Source: Rhizobium sp. FKL33
GTDB lineage: Bacteria; Pseudomonadota; Alphaproteobacteria; Rhizobiales; Rhizobiaceae
Assembly: GCF_005222915.1 (NCBI RefSeq)
Contig: NZ_STFX01000031.1
Location: 248,001 to 312,000, forward strand
Direction of reading: 5' to 3'
DNA length: 64,000 nt
Part shown: positions 46,787 through 58,576 of the stretch, one piece after another
Layout of the letters: each line of letters begins with the position of its first letter
How positions within the stretch are numbered: the stretch's first letter is position 1
Position numbers and translations under genes: made by a program
Notes under the pieces: model-generated
What the model saw: the letters and a program-made list of their open reading frames with translations, nothing else
Told to the model about the DNA's origin: nothing
The model's database searches: none

Positions 46787-47530
46787 TTGCGCAGGCTTGC
46801 ATACGTTCTTCTCGCCATGGGCGCGTCCGGTCTTGCCGTGTTTGGCCTTCAGTGCCGCGCCGGCGAAACGGCGACGTCCAAGCCTGTCGGCGTGGTTGAA
46901 CTCTTTACTTCGCAAGGCTGTTCCTCCTGCCCCAAGGCCGACGCCGCATTTGCGCGGCTGGCAGATCGGCGCGACATCATCGCGATTTCCTATCACGTCG
47001 ACTACTGGAACTATCTGGGCTGGCAGGACACGTTGTCGGCGCGCGAAAACACCGAGCGGCAATATGGCTACAGCAAGAGTTTCGGCGCGAGCAATGTGTT
47101 TACGCCGCAGATCGTGTTGAATGGCGTGCGCACGGCCAAGACCAGCGGGCTCGCCAATGTCATGTCCGATCTCGACGCTCTGGCGCGGGGCGGCCAGGCC
47201 GTCAGCGTTCCCGTCTCCGCCCGGCTCACGCCGGAGGCGATGACCATCGCCATCGGCTCGGGCTCGGGCAAGGCCAATGTGGTGGTCGCCTATTTCAAGC
47301 GCAGCACCACGGTCGCGATCGAAAGCGGCGAAAACACCGGCAAGACCCTGCATTACCGCAATGCGGTCACCAAGCTCGAGACGGTCGGCGTGTGGGACGG
47401 CAAGCCGATGACGCTGAAGCTCCCCGCCTCGGTCGGCTCCAAACCGGGTTATGACGGCTGCGCCATTCTGCTTCAGGCGCATGACGCCGACGGCAATCCT
47501 GGCCGCATTTTCGGAGCCGCCGCCCTGTAG
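46787..47530 (+). CDS. DUF1223 secreted thioredoxin-like protein
   Basis: A 247-aa exported protein with a TTG start after AAAGG, giving a signal peptide LRRLAYVLLAMGASGLAVFG; the mature protein begins near ETATSKPVG. The DUF1223 block is VGVVELFTSQGCSSCPKADA (CxxC at a thioredoxin-like position), IAISYHVDYWNYLGWQDTL and FTPQIVLNGV. Family function unknown, suspected redox. The frame is open to 46646 but the earlier part is not signal-like. Confidence 0.83.
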   Translation: MRRLAYVLLAMGASGLAVFGLQCRAGETATSKPVGVVELFTSQGCSSCPKADAAFARLADRRDIIAISYHVDYWNYLGWQDTLSARENTERQYGYSKSFGASNVFTPQIVLNGVRTAKTSGLANVMSDLDALARGGQAVSVPVSARLTPEAMTIAIGSGSGKANVVVAYFKRSTTVAIESGENTGKTLHYRNAVTKLETVGVWDGKPMTLKLPASVGSKPGYDGCAILLQAHDADGNPGRIFGAAAL

Positions 47531-47655
47531 CCCCGGTCTGCCGCCAACCAATTTGGCTTGCAATTCCGGCTCGTTCAGGCACATTGTCGTCAATCCGTCA
47601 TATGCGCGAGCGCGGGGCGGATCTAGTCGCAAGGCATTTCGGCGCAAGGGTTTCC

Positions 47656-48042
47656 ATGGCGGATCACACCGAGCAGCAGGGCTCTTCCGAGCGCAACGGT
47701 CCGGCGGTCATCGACCTCAAGGACTATCGCGAAGCGCGCGATCCCGCGCCGGTCACCTTCCATCGTCTCGAACTCAGTCAAATTCTGCGCATCTACGGCC
47801 GTATGGTCGGCGAGGGCGAGTGGAAGGACTACGCGATCGACTTCTTCCGCGACAAGGCGGTGTTCTCGATCTACAAGCGTTCGGGCGATGCGCCGCTCTA
47901 TCAGGTCGAGAAAGTTCCGAGGCTCGCCTCCAAACAGGGGGCTTTCGCGATTGTGAACACGCAGGGGCGCATCTTGAAGCGCGGCCATGAACTGGCCCAG
48001 GTGCTGAAATTCTTCGACAAGGTCCAGAAGCTGCGCGACTGA
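47656..48042 (+). CDS. DUF2794 family protein
   Basis: A 128-aa protein with the DUF2794 core VTFHRLELSQILRIYGRMVG, then EWKDYAIDFFRDKAVFSIYK and KRGHELAQVLKFFDKVQKL. The family occurs in alphaproteobacteria and has no known function. AAGGG precedes the ATG at 47656; a longer frame to 47584 is not similar. Upstream of the thiamine pyrophosphokinase gene, 55 bases apart. Confidence 0.85.
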   Translation: MADHTEQQGSSERNGPAVIDLKDYREARDPAPVTFHRLELSQILRIYGRMVGEGEWKDYAIDFFRDKAVFSIYKRSGDAPLYQVEKVPRLASKQGAFAIVNTQGRILKRGHELAQVLKFFDKVQKLRD

Positions 48043-48097
48043 AATTCGTGCGCCCACGCCCTCCCCATCCGGTTCGTTTTCGTCTAAAGCGGTCGCC

Positions 48098-48742
48098 ATG
48101 ACCACTTTCGCCATTCTGCTCGGCGGTCGTCTCGTCGCGACCCCACGGCTACAATCGCAACTTTTCGGCGCGCGTGTCATCGCCGCCGATGGCGGGATGG
48201 CGCATGCCGAGACGCTTGAGGTTGAGCCCGAACTCTGGCTCGGCGATTTCGATTCCGCCTCCGACACGCTTCTCGCCCGCTTTCCCGACACGCCGCGCGA
48301 GACGCATCCGCCCGACAAGGCGCTGACGGACGGGGAACTGGCGGTCGAACGGGCCATTGCGCTCGGCGCTCGGCGTCTTATCCTTTTGGGGGCGATGGGC
48401 GGGACGCGCACCGATCATGGCGTCGGCCATCTCCTGCATGCGGTCGCCCTCGCCGAACGCGGCGTCGACGTCATGCTCACGTCCGGAGACGAAGAGGGCT
48501 ATCCGTTGCTGGCGGGGGCGATCCATCTCGACCTTCCCTCGGGCAGCCTGTTCTCGATCATGGGCTTTTCCGATCTGAGCGGCCTCACCATCGAAAACGC
48601 CCGCTATCCGCTTGACGATTTCCACCTTCCCTTCGGCTCCTCGCGCACATTGTCCAATGTCGCAGAAGGACCGATCACCCTGAGGCTCGGCGCTGGCCGG
48701 GCCGTGACGCTTGCGCGTCCCTATGACATGACCGGAGTGTGA
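48098..48742 (+). CDS. Thiamine pyrophosphokinase
   Basis: A 214-aa enzyme that makes thiamine diphosphate from thiamine and ATP. Motifs: VIAADGGMAHAETLEVEPEL, WLGDFDSAS, PPDKALTDGELAVERAIALG and LLGAMGGTRTDHGVGHLLHA, which carry the catalytic Asp residues. The C-terminal thiamine-binding half has GSLFSIMGFSDLSGL. Ends 3 bases before the ABC-F gene start. Confidence 0.92.
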   Translation: MTTFAILLGGRLVATPRLQSQLFGARVIAADGGMAHAETLEVEPELWLGDFDSASDTLLARFPDTPRETHPPDKALTDGELAVERAIALGARRLILLGAMGGTRTDHGVGHLLHAVALAERGVDVMLTSGDEEGYPLLAGAIHLDLPSGSLFSIMGFSDLSGLTIENARYPLDDFHLPFGSSRTLSNVAEGPITLRLGAGRAVTLARPYDMTGV

Positions 48743-48745
48743 CCC

Positions 48746-50575
48746 TTGGCCCCGCCCATTCTCAAGCTCGACGACATCCACCTCAGTTTCGGCGGCGCGC
48801 CGCTCCTGAACGGCGTCAGCTTCCAGCTCGAACCCGGTGAGCGCGTCTGCCTCGTCGGCCGCAACGGTTCCGGCAAATCGACGCTGCTTAAAATGGCCGC
48901 CGGCCTCGTCGAGCCGCAGTCGGGCGAGGTGTTCCGGCATCCTGCCTCGACCGTTCGCTATCTGCATCAGGCGCCGGATTTCGAAGGCTACGCCACGATC
49001 GAAGCCTATGCAGCGGCGGGCCTCGGCCCGTCCGACGATCCCTATCGCGTCACCTATCTCTTGGAGCATCTCGGCCTCGACGGCGCGTCGAGCCCCGCCA
49101 ATCTCTCGGGCGGCGAAGCGCGCCGCGCCGCGCTCGCCCGCGTCATGGCGCCCGAGCCCGACATTCTCCTGCTCGACGAGCCGACCAACCATCTCGACCT
49201 GCCGACCATCGAATGGCTGGAAGGCGAGCTGATGAAGACCAAGAGCGCGCTGATCCTGATCTCGCACGACCGGCGCTTTCTCGAAAAGGTCTCCACCGCC
49301 ACCATCTGGCTCGATCGCGGCGTCGCCCGCCGGCTCGATCGCGGCTTCGGGCATTTCGAAGCCTGGCGCGACAAGGTGCTCGAAGAAGAAGAGATGGAGC
49401 AGCACAAGCTCGGCAAGGCCATCGAGCGCGAAGAACACTGGCTGCGCTATGGCGTGACCGCCCGACGCAAGCGCAACATGCGCCGTCTCGGAGAATTGCA
49501 GGACATGCGCCAGCGTCATCGCACCCATAAGGGCGCGGTGGGCTCGGTGCAGGCGACCGTCGCGGAAGGACGCGAAAGCGGCAAACTGGTCATCGAGGCG
49601 GACAAGATCACCAAGACCTATGGCGACCGCACCATCGTCGCGCCGTTTTCGCTGCGCGTCCATCGCGGCGATTGCATCGGTCTCGTCGGGCCGAACGGCG
49701 CGGGCAAGACCACACTGCTCAAGATGCTCACCGGACAGCTCGAACCGGATTCGGGACTCATCAAGCTCGGCACCAACCTCGATATAGCCACGCTTGACCA
49801 GAAGCGCGAAGATCTCGATCTCAGCGACACGCTGGCGAACTACCTGACCGATGGCCGCGGCGAGAACCTGCTGGTCAATGGCGTGCAGCGGCACGTCACC
49901 GGCTATATGAAGGAGTTCCTGTTCCAGCCGGAGCAGGCGCGGACGCCGATCCTCAATCTGTCGGGCGGTGAGCGCGCCAGGTTGATGATGGCGCGCATCC
50001 TGGCCCGGCCCTCCAACCTGCTGATCCTCGACGAACCGACCAACGATCTCGACATCGAGACGCTGGATCTCCTGCAGGAAGTCGTCTCGGGCTATCAGGG
50101 CACCGTCATCCTCGTCAGCCACGACCGCGACTTCCTCGACCGCACTGTCACCTCGACCATCGCGCCCGCCGATCCCGAACATCCCGATGGCCGCTGGATC
50201 GAATATGCCGGCGGTTATTCCGACATGCTGACGCAGCGCAAGGGTCAGGCGGACGAGCGCCGCAAGGTCGAGAAGGAAAAAGCGGCCCAGGCGAAAGCCG
50301 ACGCCCCGGCCACCGTCTCCGACGTAGGCAAGAACAAGGGCAAACTGTCGTTCAAGCAGAAATTCGCCATTGAGAATCTGCCCAAGCAGATGGCGGCGAA
50401 GGAAGTCGAAATCGCCGGCTTCGAGAAGAAGATGGCCGATCCCAACCTCTTCACCCGCGATCCCGACGGTTTCTCCAAGATCGCCGCCCAGCTCGAAAAG
50501 GCTCGCGACGAGCTGGCGCGCATGGAGGAAGAGTGGCTGGAGCTCGAAATCCTCCGCGAAGAGCTTGAAGGCTGA
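48746..50575 (+). CDS. ABC-F family ATPase (Uup-like)
   Basis: A 609-aa soluble tandem-ATPase protein. Domain 1 has CLVGRNGSGKSTLLKMAAGL, NLSGGEARRAALARVM and LLLDEPTNHLDLPTIEWLE. Domain 2 has LVGPNGAGKTTLLKMLTG, NLSGGERARLMMARIL and LILDEPTNDLDIETLDLLQ. A charged linker between them and a C-terminal coiled coil (QLEKARDELARMEEEWLELE) resemble Uup. ABC-F proteins act on ribosomes or on branched DNA. The TTG at 48746 starts 3 bases after the TPK stop. Confidence 0.93.
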   Translation: MAPPILKLDDIHLSFGGAPLLNGVSFQLEPGERVCLVGRNGSGKSTLLKMAAGLVEPQSGEVFRHPASTVRYLHQAPDFEGYATIEAYAAAGLGPSDDPYRVTYLLEHLGLDGASSPANLSGGEARRAALARVMAPEPDILLLDEPTNHLDLPTIEWLEGELMKTKSALILISHDRRFLEKVSTATIWLDRGVARRLDRGFGHFEAWRDKVLEEEEMEQHKLGKAIEREEHWLRYGVTARRKRNMRRLGELQDMRQRHRTHKGAVGSVQATVAEGRESGKLVIEADKITKTYGDRTIVAPFSLRVHRGDCIGLVGPNGAGKTTLLKMLTGQLEPDSGLIKLGTNLDIATLDQKREDLDLSDTLANYLTDGRGENLLVNGVQRHVTGYMKEFLFQPEQARTPILNLSGGERARLMMARILARPSNLLILDEPTNDLDIETLDLLQEVVSGYQGTVILVSHDRDFLDRTVTSTIAPADPEHPDGRWIEYAGGYSDMLTQRKGQADERRKVEKEKAAQAKADAPATVSDVGKNKGKLSFKQKFAIENLPKQMAAKEVEIAGFEKKMADPNLFTRDPDGFSKIAAQLEKARDELARMEEEWLELEILREELEG

Positions 50576-50668
50576 CAGCACCTCTTCGGCTGAGGCGCGA
50601 CGCGCCCCGACCGAGAAAATGCGCCGGGCCTGTTTTCATTGCCGGCCCGGATGTGCCATTTCACGAGG

Positions 50669-52879
50669 ATGGCAAGAGATTCGCTGGACGACCTGTTCGG
50701 AGACAGGCCGCGGCCGAAAGTGGCGGCGGTCATGGCCCCGTTGCCGGCCCCCAAACCCTATTCCTACGCCGTGCCTGAGGGCATGCATGTCGAGCCCGGC
50801 TCGATCGTGCAGATCCCGCTTGGGCCGCGTCAGGTGTTCGGCGTCGTCTGGGACGGCGAACCCGCCGACCAGATCGACCCCAAGAAACTCAAGCCGATCA
50901 CTGCCGTTTTCGATTGCCCGCCGCTGACGAAAGACATGCGGCAGTTCATCGACTGGGTCGCGAGCTATACGATATCGCCGCCCGGTCTGGTGGCGCGGAT
51001 GGCGCTGCGCGCGCCGGCCGCCTTCGACCCTGAACCCATGGTGGAAGGGTTGCGGCTGACGGACAGCCGGCCCGAACGCATGACCCCGGCGCGCGGCCGC
51101 GTCATCGCGCTGGCCGCCGAGGGGCCGGCCTGGACGCGATCGGGGCTTGCGCATGCCGCCGGCGTTTCCACCTCCGTCATCGACGGTCTGACCACGCAAG
51201 GCGTGTTCGAGCCGATCTTTCTGCCGCCGCCGCCCGTGACCGCCGAACCGGAAGCCGATTACGCCCAGGCGCAACTGGAGGCCGATCAGCGCGAGGGCGC
51301 GGACCAGCTGATTGAGGCGGTGCGCCGCGGCGAATTCAACGTCACGCTGATCGACGGCGTCACCGGATCGGGCAAGACCGAAGTCTATTTCGAAGCGATC
51401 GCCGAGGCCATCCGGCAGGGCAAGCAAGCGCTGATCCTGCTGCCGGAAATCGCGCTCACGCCCGCTTTTCTCGAACGGTTCCAGGATCGTTTCGGCGCCA
51501 AGCCCGCCGAATGGCATTCCGATCTGCCGCCGCGCATGCGCGAGCGCGTCTGGCGTCAGGCCGCCGAGGGCCGGGTGAAGGTGGTGGCCGGGGCGCGCTC
51601 GGCGCTCTTCCTGCCATTCGAGGATCTCGGCCTGATCATCGTCGATGAAGAGCATGATCCGGCTTACAAGCAGGAAGACCGCGTCTTCTATAATGCCCGC
51701 GACATGGCGGTGGTGCGCGGCCGCATCGGCGGTTTTCCCGTCGTGCTGGCGTCGGCGACGCCGTCGGTCGAAAGCCGGGTCAACGCCGATCAGGGTCGTT
51801 ACCAGAAAGTTCATCTTCCCGGCCGTTTCGGCGGCGCGGCGCTGCCGGATCTCCATCTCGTCGATATGCGGCGGCATCCGCCGGCGCGCGGCGGCTTCCT
51901 GTCGCCGATCATGCTGAAAGGCATGGCCAAGACTTTGGAGCGCGGCGAGCAATCGCTCCTCTTTCTCAATCGTCGCGGCTATGCGCCGCTGACGCTCTGC
52001 CGGGTCTGCGGCCATCGCTTCCAATGCCCCAATTGTTCGGCCTGGCTGGTTGAGCACCGCTTTCGCGGCGTGCTTCAGTGTCACCATTGCGGCCATAACG
52101 AGAAGAGCCCGGACGCCTGCCCGGAATGCGGCGCGCTCGATCATCTCGCCGCCTGCGGACCGGGCGTCGAGCGCATCGCCGAAGAGGTGGAGAAAAGCTT
52201 TCCCGAAAGCCGCATCATCGTGCTCTCCTCCGACATGGCCGGCGGGGTGAAACGGCTGAGGTTGGAGCTCGAGGCGATCGCCAAGGGCGAAGCCGACATC
52301 GTCATCGGCACGCAGCTGGTCGCCAAGGGCCATAACTTTCCGAAAATGACCCTGGTCGGCATCGTCGACGCCGATCTCGGTCTCGCCAATGGCGATCCGC
52401 GCGCCGCCGAGCGCACCTTCCAGCTTCTGTCGCAGGTCACCGGCCGCGCCGGCCGCAGCGGACTTCAGAGCCGGGGCCTGATCCAGACCTATCAGCCCGG
52501 CCATCCGGTGATGCAGGCCATCGTATCGGGCGATTCCGAAGCCTTTTACGAACGCGAGATCCTGGAACGGGAAAAGGCGCTGATGCCGCCCTTCGGGCGG
52601 CTCGCCTCGATCATCGTCTCGGCCGACAGCCGCAATGACGCCGAAGCGCATGCGCGCGGGCTGAGGCAGGCCGCGCCGCAGATGTCGGGCCTGAGCGTGC
52701 TGGGCCCGGCGGAAGCGCCGTTGGCGCTGGTGCGTGGCCGTCATCGGTTCCGCCTGCTGGTCCATGGCCGCCGCGGCGCCGATATGCAGGCCTTCGTGCG
52801 CTTGATGGTGGAGAAGGGCCCGAAGGAGCGCGGCTCCGTGCAGGTGCAACTCGATATCGATCCGCAGAGCTTCCTCTGA
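50669..52879 (+). CDS. priA: Primosomal protein N' (PriA helicase)
   Basis: A 736-aa 3'-5' helicase for replication restart. After an N-terminal DNA-binding domain (PYSYAVPEGMHVEPGSIVQI) come Walker A DGVTGSGKTEVYFEAIAEAI, DEEHD box VDEEHDPAYKQED, the zinc Cys set RVCGHRFQCPNCSAWL and QCHHCGHNEKSPDACPECG, and VITGRAGR-type VTGRAGRSGLQSRGLIQTYQ. The start is uncertain: ATGs at 50651 and 50669 both lack a clear ribosome site; 50669 is used. Confidence 0.95.
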   Translation: MARDSLDDLFGDRPRPKVAAVMAPLPAPKPYSYAVPEGMHVEPGSIVQIPLGPRQVFGVVWDGEPADQIDPKKLKPITAVFDCPPLTKDMRQFIDWVASYTISPPGLVARMALRAPAAFDPEPMVEGLRLTDSRPERMTPARGRVIALAAEGPAWTRSGLAHAAGVSTSVIDGLTTQGVFEPIFLPPPPVTAEPEADYAQAQLEADQREGADQLIEAVRRGEFNVTLIDGVTGSGKTEVYFEAIAEAIRQGKQALILLPEIALTPAFLERFQDRFGAKPAEWHSDLPPRMRERVWRQAAEGRVKVVAGARSALFLPFEDLGLIIVDEEHDPAYKQEDRVFYNARDMAVVRGRIGGFPVVLASATPSVESRVNADQGRYQKVHLPGRFGGAALPDLHLVDMRRHPPARGGFLSPIMLKGMAKTLERGEQSLLFLNRRGYAPLTLCRVCGHRFQCPNCSAWLVEHRFRGVLQCHHCGHNEKSPDACPECGALDHLAACGPGVERIAEEVEKSFPESRIIVLSSDMAGGVKRLRLELEAIAKGEADIVIGTQLVAKGHNFPKMTLVGIVDADLGLANGDPRAAERTFQLLSQVTGRAGRSGLQSRGLIQTYQPGHPVMQAIVSGDSEAFYEREILEREKALMPPFGRLASIIVSADSRNDAEAHARGLRQAAPQMSGLSVLGPAEAPLALVRGRHRFRLLVHGRRGADMQAFVRLMVEKGPKERGSVQVQLDIDPQSFL

Positions 52880-52981
52880 CTCTCGGTTTTCTCTGCGCGA
52901 AAGTCACAGCAATCTCGTTTCGCCCCGATTCTCAGCGCCGGCCGCCTGTGCCATAAGGGGCGAAGCAGCAGAGAGGCGTAA

Positions 52982-53779
52982 ATGGAATTCTCCCTTCCCG
53001 AATTTCCCGCGACCCCCATCGGGCAGGCGGCTTTCGTGTCCGCCGCGCTCGCGGTCGTGTTCGGGCTGCTCTATCTCTGCATTCCCCAGAGCATGGGCCG
53101 TCTCACCGGTCTGCAATCGGCGCGCAACGGCGCGATCGGCGAATTGCGTCCGGCTGGCGGCTTCCTCGCCGGTTTCGCCATCGCCACCCTCCTGCTCGAT
53201 CAGCCGGTTCTTTATGCCGCGCTGGGACTGGCCCTCGGCCTCGGCGCCTTCGGCAGGCTCCTGTCGCTGATGTCCGATCAGGCTGTGGGTCTGGTGAATA
53301 TCGTCATGCTCATTGTGCAGGCTCTGATGGCCGGAGCCTTGGCGACGCGGCTTCCGGAAGCCTTCGCGGAGGCCGGAGCCTTTCTGTGGCCGACCGAGTT
53401 TCTGGCGCAACTCTCCGCCTATGCCTATGCGGGCATGGCCGGCGTCGGTCTCGTCATCATGTTCATGCCCAGGGTGAGCGCGCACATAGCCGGTCTCGCT
53501 TTCCTCAGAGAGGCCGGTCATGGTCCGATCCGCTCCGCGGGCGGTGTTATTCTCGCAATCGGGCTTCTGGGCATCTATGTCGCAGGATTGACGGAAAGCC
53601 TTTACGTCGCCCAGCTGTTTCTCGCCATGGGAATGGTCGCGGCGCTCGGCCTCTCTCTGGTCGGAAGGGTCGCCGCATTGGCGATAAACAGAGGTAACTA
53701 TCTGTATTCATTGATATTCCTGACTTTTTCTCTCTTGGAGGCCGCCGCATTCGCCTCCGGCTTCGCGGGAATGATTTGA
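52982..53779 (+). CDS. Membrane protein, two tandem DUF4345-like units
   Basis: A 265-aa integral membrane protein of about eight spans. The two halves look alike: the first has VSAALAVVFGLLYLCIPQSM then GELRPAGGFLAGFAIATLLL and LGLGAFGRLLSL; the second has MAGVGLVIMFMPRVSAHIAG then GPIRSAGGVILAIGLLGIYV and LSLVGRVAALA. Each half resembles a DUF4345-type four-span unit. Function unknown. Upstream of the ATP synthase operon by 264 bases. Confidence 0.65.
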   Translation: MEFSLPEFPATPIGQAAFVSAALAVVFGLLYLCIPQSMGRLTGLQSARNGAIGELRPAGGFLAGFAIATLLLDQPVLYAALGLALGLGAFGRLLSLMSDQAVGLVNIVMLIVQALMAGALATRLPEAFAEAGAFLWPTEFLAQLSAYAYAGMAGVGLVIMFMPRVSAHIAGLAFLREAGHGPIRSAGGVILAIGLLGIYVAGLTESLYVAQLFLAMGMVAALGLSLVGRVAALAINRGNYLYSLIFLTFSLLEAAAFASGFAGMI

Positions 53780-53872
53780 GGCCGGTCCGGGCCTTGAAAG
53801 GGAAAAAAATTCCAACCCCGACGCCAAACGCTCCGCAATTTGGCAAATAAATGCGATTCTGCCGCGATTGCC

Positions 53873-53891
53873 CGCAACATCCTGTGTTGCG
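53873..53891 (+). promoter_or_regulatory. Hairpin in the region upstream of atpH
   Basis: CGCAACA-TCCTG-TGTTGCG, perfect 7-bp stem, about 150 bases before the atpH start. Immediately after it lies a weak promoter-like pair, TTGCGA and TAGATG 17 bases apart. Possibly part of the atp operon promoter region. Confidence 0.35.
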
Positions 53892-54043
53892 AGTCCTGTG
53901 GAGCTATGCTAGATGGCTTGCGAGTTTTTGGGGAGTTGGGCTCGCACGCCCAGGGAAATTCCGAAAATAATGCAACATTTTCAGGGTCTTGGATTCGGTG
54001 CGCCGTGTCCGGGATCCTGAGAGGAAATAGGGAAACTCAGCGC

Positions 54044-54604
54044 GTGGCAGAGTCATCGCAAATCGTTTCTGGCGTGGCAGAACGTTATGCCTCGTCCCTC
54101 TTCGAACTGGCGCTGGAACAGAATGCGGCGGGCGATGTTTCCGCTGCGCTGGATCGTTTCCAGGCGCTTCTGGATGAGTCGGAAGATCTCCGCCGTCTCG
54201 TGACGAGCCCGGTGTTCGGGGCCGACGAGCAGGTGCGGGCAATCTCCGCCATCCTCGACAAGGCCGGCATCGGCGGCCTCGCGGCCAACCTGATCAAGGT
54301 TGCGGCGTCCAATCGGCGCCTGTTCGCGGTGCCCGGCATGATCCGCGCCTATCGCGCCATTTACGCCCGCCATCGCGGCGAGGTGACCGCCGACGTGACG
54401 TCGGCCCATGCTCTGTCTCAGGAGCAGGAACAGGAATTGAAGGCGGCGTTGAAGAGCGTCACCGGAAAAGACGTGGCGATCAACATTGCCGTGGACCCCT
54501 CTCTTCTTGGCGGCCTGATCGTCAAGCTTGGTTCGCGTCAGATCGACACCTCGCTTCGCACCAAACTTTCTACCCTTAAGCTTTCACTGAAAGAGGTTGG
54601 CTGA
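54044..54604 (+). CDS. atpH: ATP synthase F1 delta subunit
   Basis: A 186-aa delta (OSCP) subunit linking F1 to the peripheral stalk. [25 protein letters not shown]-like [20 protein letters not shown], and [10 protein letters not shown]-type [20 protein letters not shown] are diagnostic. The GTG at 54044 gives the family-like [10 protein letters not shown]; the open frame upstream is not similar. Its TGA overlaps the atpA ATG by one base. Confidence 0.95.
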   Translation: MAESSQIVSGVAERYASSLFELALEQNAAGDVSAALDRFQALLDESEDLRRLVTSPVFGADEQVRAISAILDKAGIGGLAANLIKVAASNRRLFAVPGMIRAYRAIYARHRGEVTADVTSAHALSQEQEQELKAALKSVTGKDVAINIAVDPSLLGGLIVKLGSRQIDTSLRTKLSTLKLSLKEVG

Positions 54605-56133
54605 TGGATATCCGCGCCGCGGAAATTTCCGCAATTCTCAAGGACCAGATCAAGAATTTCGGCAAGGAGGCTGAAGTCTCCGAAGTGGGTCAGGTGCTGT
54701 CCGTCGGTGACGGCATCGCCCGCGTTTATGGTCTGGACAATGTTCAGGCCGGCGAAATGGTCGAATTCCCCGGTGGAATTCGCGGTATGGCCCTCAACCT
54801 CGAATCCGACAATGTCGGCGTGGTTATCTTCGGCTCCGACCGTGACATCAAGGAAGGCGACACCGTCAAGCGCACCGGCGCCATCGTCGACGTGCCGGTC
54901 GGTCCGGAACTACTCGGCCGCGTCGTAGACGCGCTCGGCAACCCGATCGACGGCAAGGGCCCGATCAATGCGTCGCGCCGTTCGCGCGTCGACATCAAGG
55001 CTCCGGGCATCATTCCGCGCAAGTCGGTGCATGAGCCGATGTCGACCGGCCTCAAGGCCATCGACGCGCTCATCCCGGTCGGTCGCGGCCAGCGCGAACT
55101 CGTGATCGGCGACCGCCAGACTGGCAAGACCGCCATCATTCTCGACACCTTCCTGAACCAGAAGCCGATCCACGACAACGGCCCGGACAACGACAAGCTG
55201 TTCTGCGTCTACGTCGCAGTCGGCCAGAAGCGTTCGACCGTCGCCCAGTTCGTGAAGGTCCTCGAAGAGCGCGGCGCTCTGAAATATTCGATCGTGATCG
55301 CGGCGACCGCCTCCGATCCGGCCCCGATGCAGTATCTCGCTCCGTTCGCGGGCTGCGCCATGGGCGAATACTTCCGCGACAACGGCCAGCACGCCCTGAT
55401 CGCTTATGACGACCTGTCCAAGCAGGCCGTGTCCTATCGCCAGATGTCGCTCTTGCTGCGCCGCCCGCCGGGCCGCGAAGCCTATCCGGGCGACGTTTTC
55501 TACCTGCATTCGCGCCTGCTCGAGCGCGCCGCCAAGCTCTCCGACGAGCGCGGTGCCGGCTCGCTGACCGCTCTGCCGGTCATCGAAACCCAGGGCAACG
55601 ACGTGTCTGCCTTCATTCCGACCAACGTGATCTCGATCACCGACGGCCAGATCTTCCTCGAAACCGACCTGTTCTATCAGGGCATCCGTCCGGCCGTGAA
55701 CGTCGGCCTGTCGGTGTCGCGCGTCGGTTCCTCGGCCCAGATCAAGGCGATGAAGCAGGTTGCCGGCTCGATCAAGGGCGAACTCGCCCAGTATCGCGAA
55801 ATGGCCGCCTTCGCACAGTTCGGTTCGGACCTCGACGCCGCCACGCAGCGCCTGCTCAACCGCGGCGCCCGCCTGACGGAGCTGCTCAAGCAGCCGCAGT
55901 TCTCGCCGCTCAAGACGGAAGAGCAGGTCGCGGTGATCTTCGCCGGCGTCAACGGTTACCTCGACAAGCTCACCGTGGCTCAGGTCGGCAAGTTCGAGCA
56001 GGGTCTGCTCGGCTACCTCCGCACCGAAGGCAAGGCGATCCTCGACGCGATCCGCACCGACAAGCAGATCACCGACGACACCAAGGGCAAGCTGAAGGCC
56101 GCTCTCGACAGCTTCTCCAAGACGTTCGCCTGA
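54604..56133 (+). CDS. atpA: ATP synthase F1 alpha subunit
   Basis: A 509-aa alpha subunit with the non-catalytic nucleotide site: Walker [21 protein letters not shown]. Other marks are [19 protein letters not shown] at the N-terminus and [20 protein letters not shown]. It forms the alpha3beta3 head of F1. Translationally coupled to atpH. Confidence 0.99.
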   Translation: MDIRAAEISAILKDQIKNFGKEAEVSEVGQVLSVGDGIARVYGLDNVQAGEMVEFPGGIRGMALNLESDNVGVVIFGSDRDIKEGDTVKRTGAIVDVPVGPELLGRVVDALGNPIDGKGPINASRRSRVDIKAPGIIPRKSVHEPMSTGLKAIDALIPVGRGQRELVIGDRQTGKTAIILDTFLNQKPIHDNGPDNDKLFCVYVAVGQKRSTVAQFVKVLEERGALKYSIVIAATASDPAPMQYLAPFAGCAMGEYFRDNGQHALIAYDDLSKQAVSYRQMSLLLRRPPGREAYPGDVFYLHSRLLERAAKLSDERGAGSLTALPVIETQGNDVSAFIPTNVISITDGQIFLETDLFYQGIRPAVNVGLSVSRVGSSAQIKAMKQVAGSIKGELAQYREMAAFAQFGSDLDAATQRLLNRGARLTELLKQPQFSPLKTEEQVAVIFAGVNGYLDKLTVAQVGKFEQGLLGYLRTEGKAILDAIRTDKQITDDTKGKLKAALDSFSKTFA

Positions 56134-56158
56134 TCGGACAAGCTGGGACGGAGAACCA

Positions 56159-57043
56159 ATGGCTTCCCTCAAGGACCTGAAAAACCGGATCGCTTCCGTT
56201 AAAGCGACGCAGAAGATCACCAAGGCGATGAAAATGGTCGCCGCGGCGAAGCTTCGGCGCGCCCAGGAAGCGGCCGAGGCCGCTCGGCCCTACTCGCAGC
56301 GCATGGGCGCCGTCATGGCGAACATCGTGACTGCAGTGGGCGGGGACGCCGACGCGCCGCGCCTGATGACGGGCACCGGGTCTGACAAGACTCACCTTCT
56401 CGTCGTCTGCACCGCCGAACGCGGCCTGTGCGGCGGCTTCAATTCGCAGATCGCGCGTTTTGCGCGCGATCACGCCCGCCGCCTTTTGAACGAAGGCAAG
56501 ACGGTGAAGATCGTGACCGTCGGCAAGAAGGGCAATGACATCCTGCGCCGCGAATTCGCGAGCCTGATCATCGACCGCGTCGAACTTCGCGACGTCAAGA
56601 AGGTCGGCTACGAGAACGCCGAGGCCATCAGCCGCAAGGTGATCGGCCTGTTCGACAAGGGCGAATTCGACGTCTGCACGCTGTTCTATTCCGAGTTCAA
56701 GTCGGTGATCTCGCAGATCCCGACCGCTCTGCAGCTCATCCCGGCCGTCGCGCCGGTCGTGGCTGACAGCGCGGCGAGCTCGGCGTCGGCAGTCTACGAT
56801 TACGAGCCGGACGCAGGCGCGATCCTCGGCGACCTCATCCCGCGCAACATCACCGTGCAGATCTTCCGGGCTCTGCTCGAGAATGTCGCCGGCGAAATGG
56901 GCGCCAAGATGAGCGCCATGGACAACGCCACGCGCAACGCCGGTGAGATGATCAACAAACTGACGCTCAGCTACAACCGCCAGCGTCAGGCGAAAATCAC
57001 CACCGAACTGATCGAAATCATCGCAGGCGCGGAAGCGCTCTGA
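56159..57043 (+). CDS. atpG: ATP synthase F1 gamma subunit
   Basis: A 294-aa central-stalk subunit: N-terminal helix [20 protein letters not shown] then [33 protein letters not shown], and the C-terminal helix with [20 protein letters not shown] followed by [20 protein letters not shown]. It rotates inside alpha3beta3. Confidence 0.99.
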   Translation: MASLKDLKNRIASVKATQKITKAMKMVAAAKLRRAQEAAEAARPYSQRMGAVMANIVTAVGGDADAPRLMTGTGSDKTHLLVVCTAERGLCGGFNSQIARFARDHARRLLNEGKTVKIVTVGKKGNDILRREFASLIIDRVELRDVKKVGYENAEAISRKVIGLFDKGEFDVCTLFYSEFKSVISQIPTALQLIPAVAPVVADSAASSASAVYDYEPDAGAILGDLIPRNITVQIFRALLENVAGEMGAKMSAMDNATRNAGEMINKLTLSYNRQRQAKITTELIEIIAGAEAL

Positions 57044-58519
<1,476 letters not shown>

Positions 58520-58576
58520 TAACCTCTGGCGCGGTCTTCCGGCCGCGCCGTCTCCGACACGAAAGAGTGAGTGATC

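Noticed and set aside
48149-52849. Two long minus-strand frames (810 and 737 codons) opposite the ABC-F and priA genes
   Set aside because: High-GC shadow frames full of Arg, Gly, Ala and His with no family signal; the sense genes have full motif sets.
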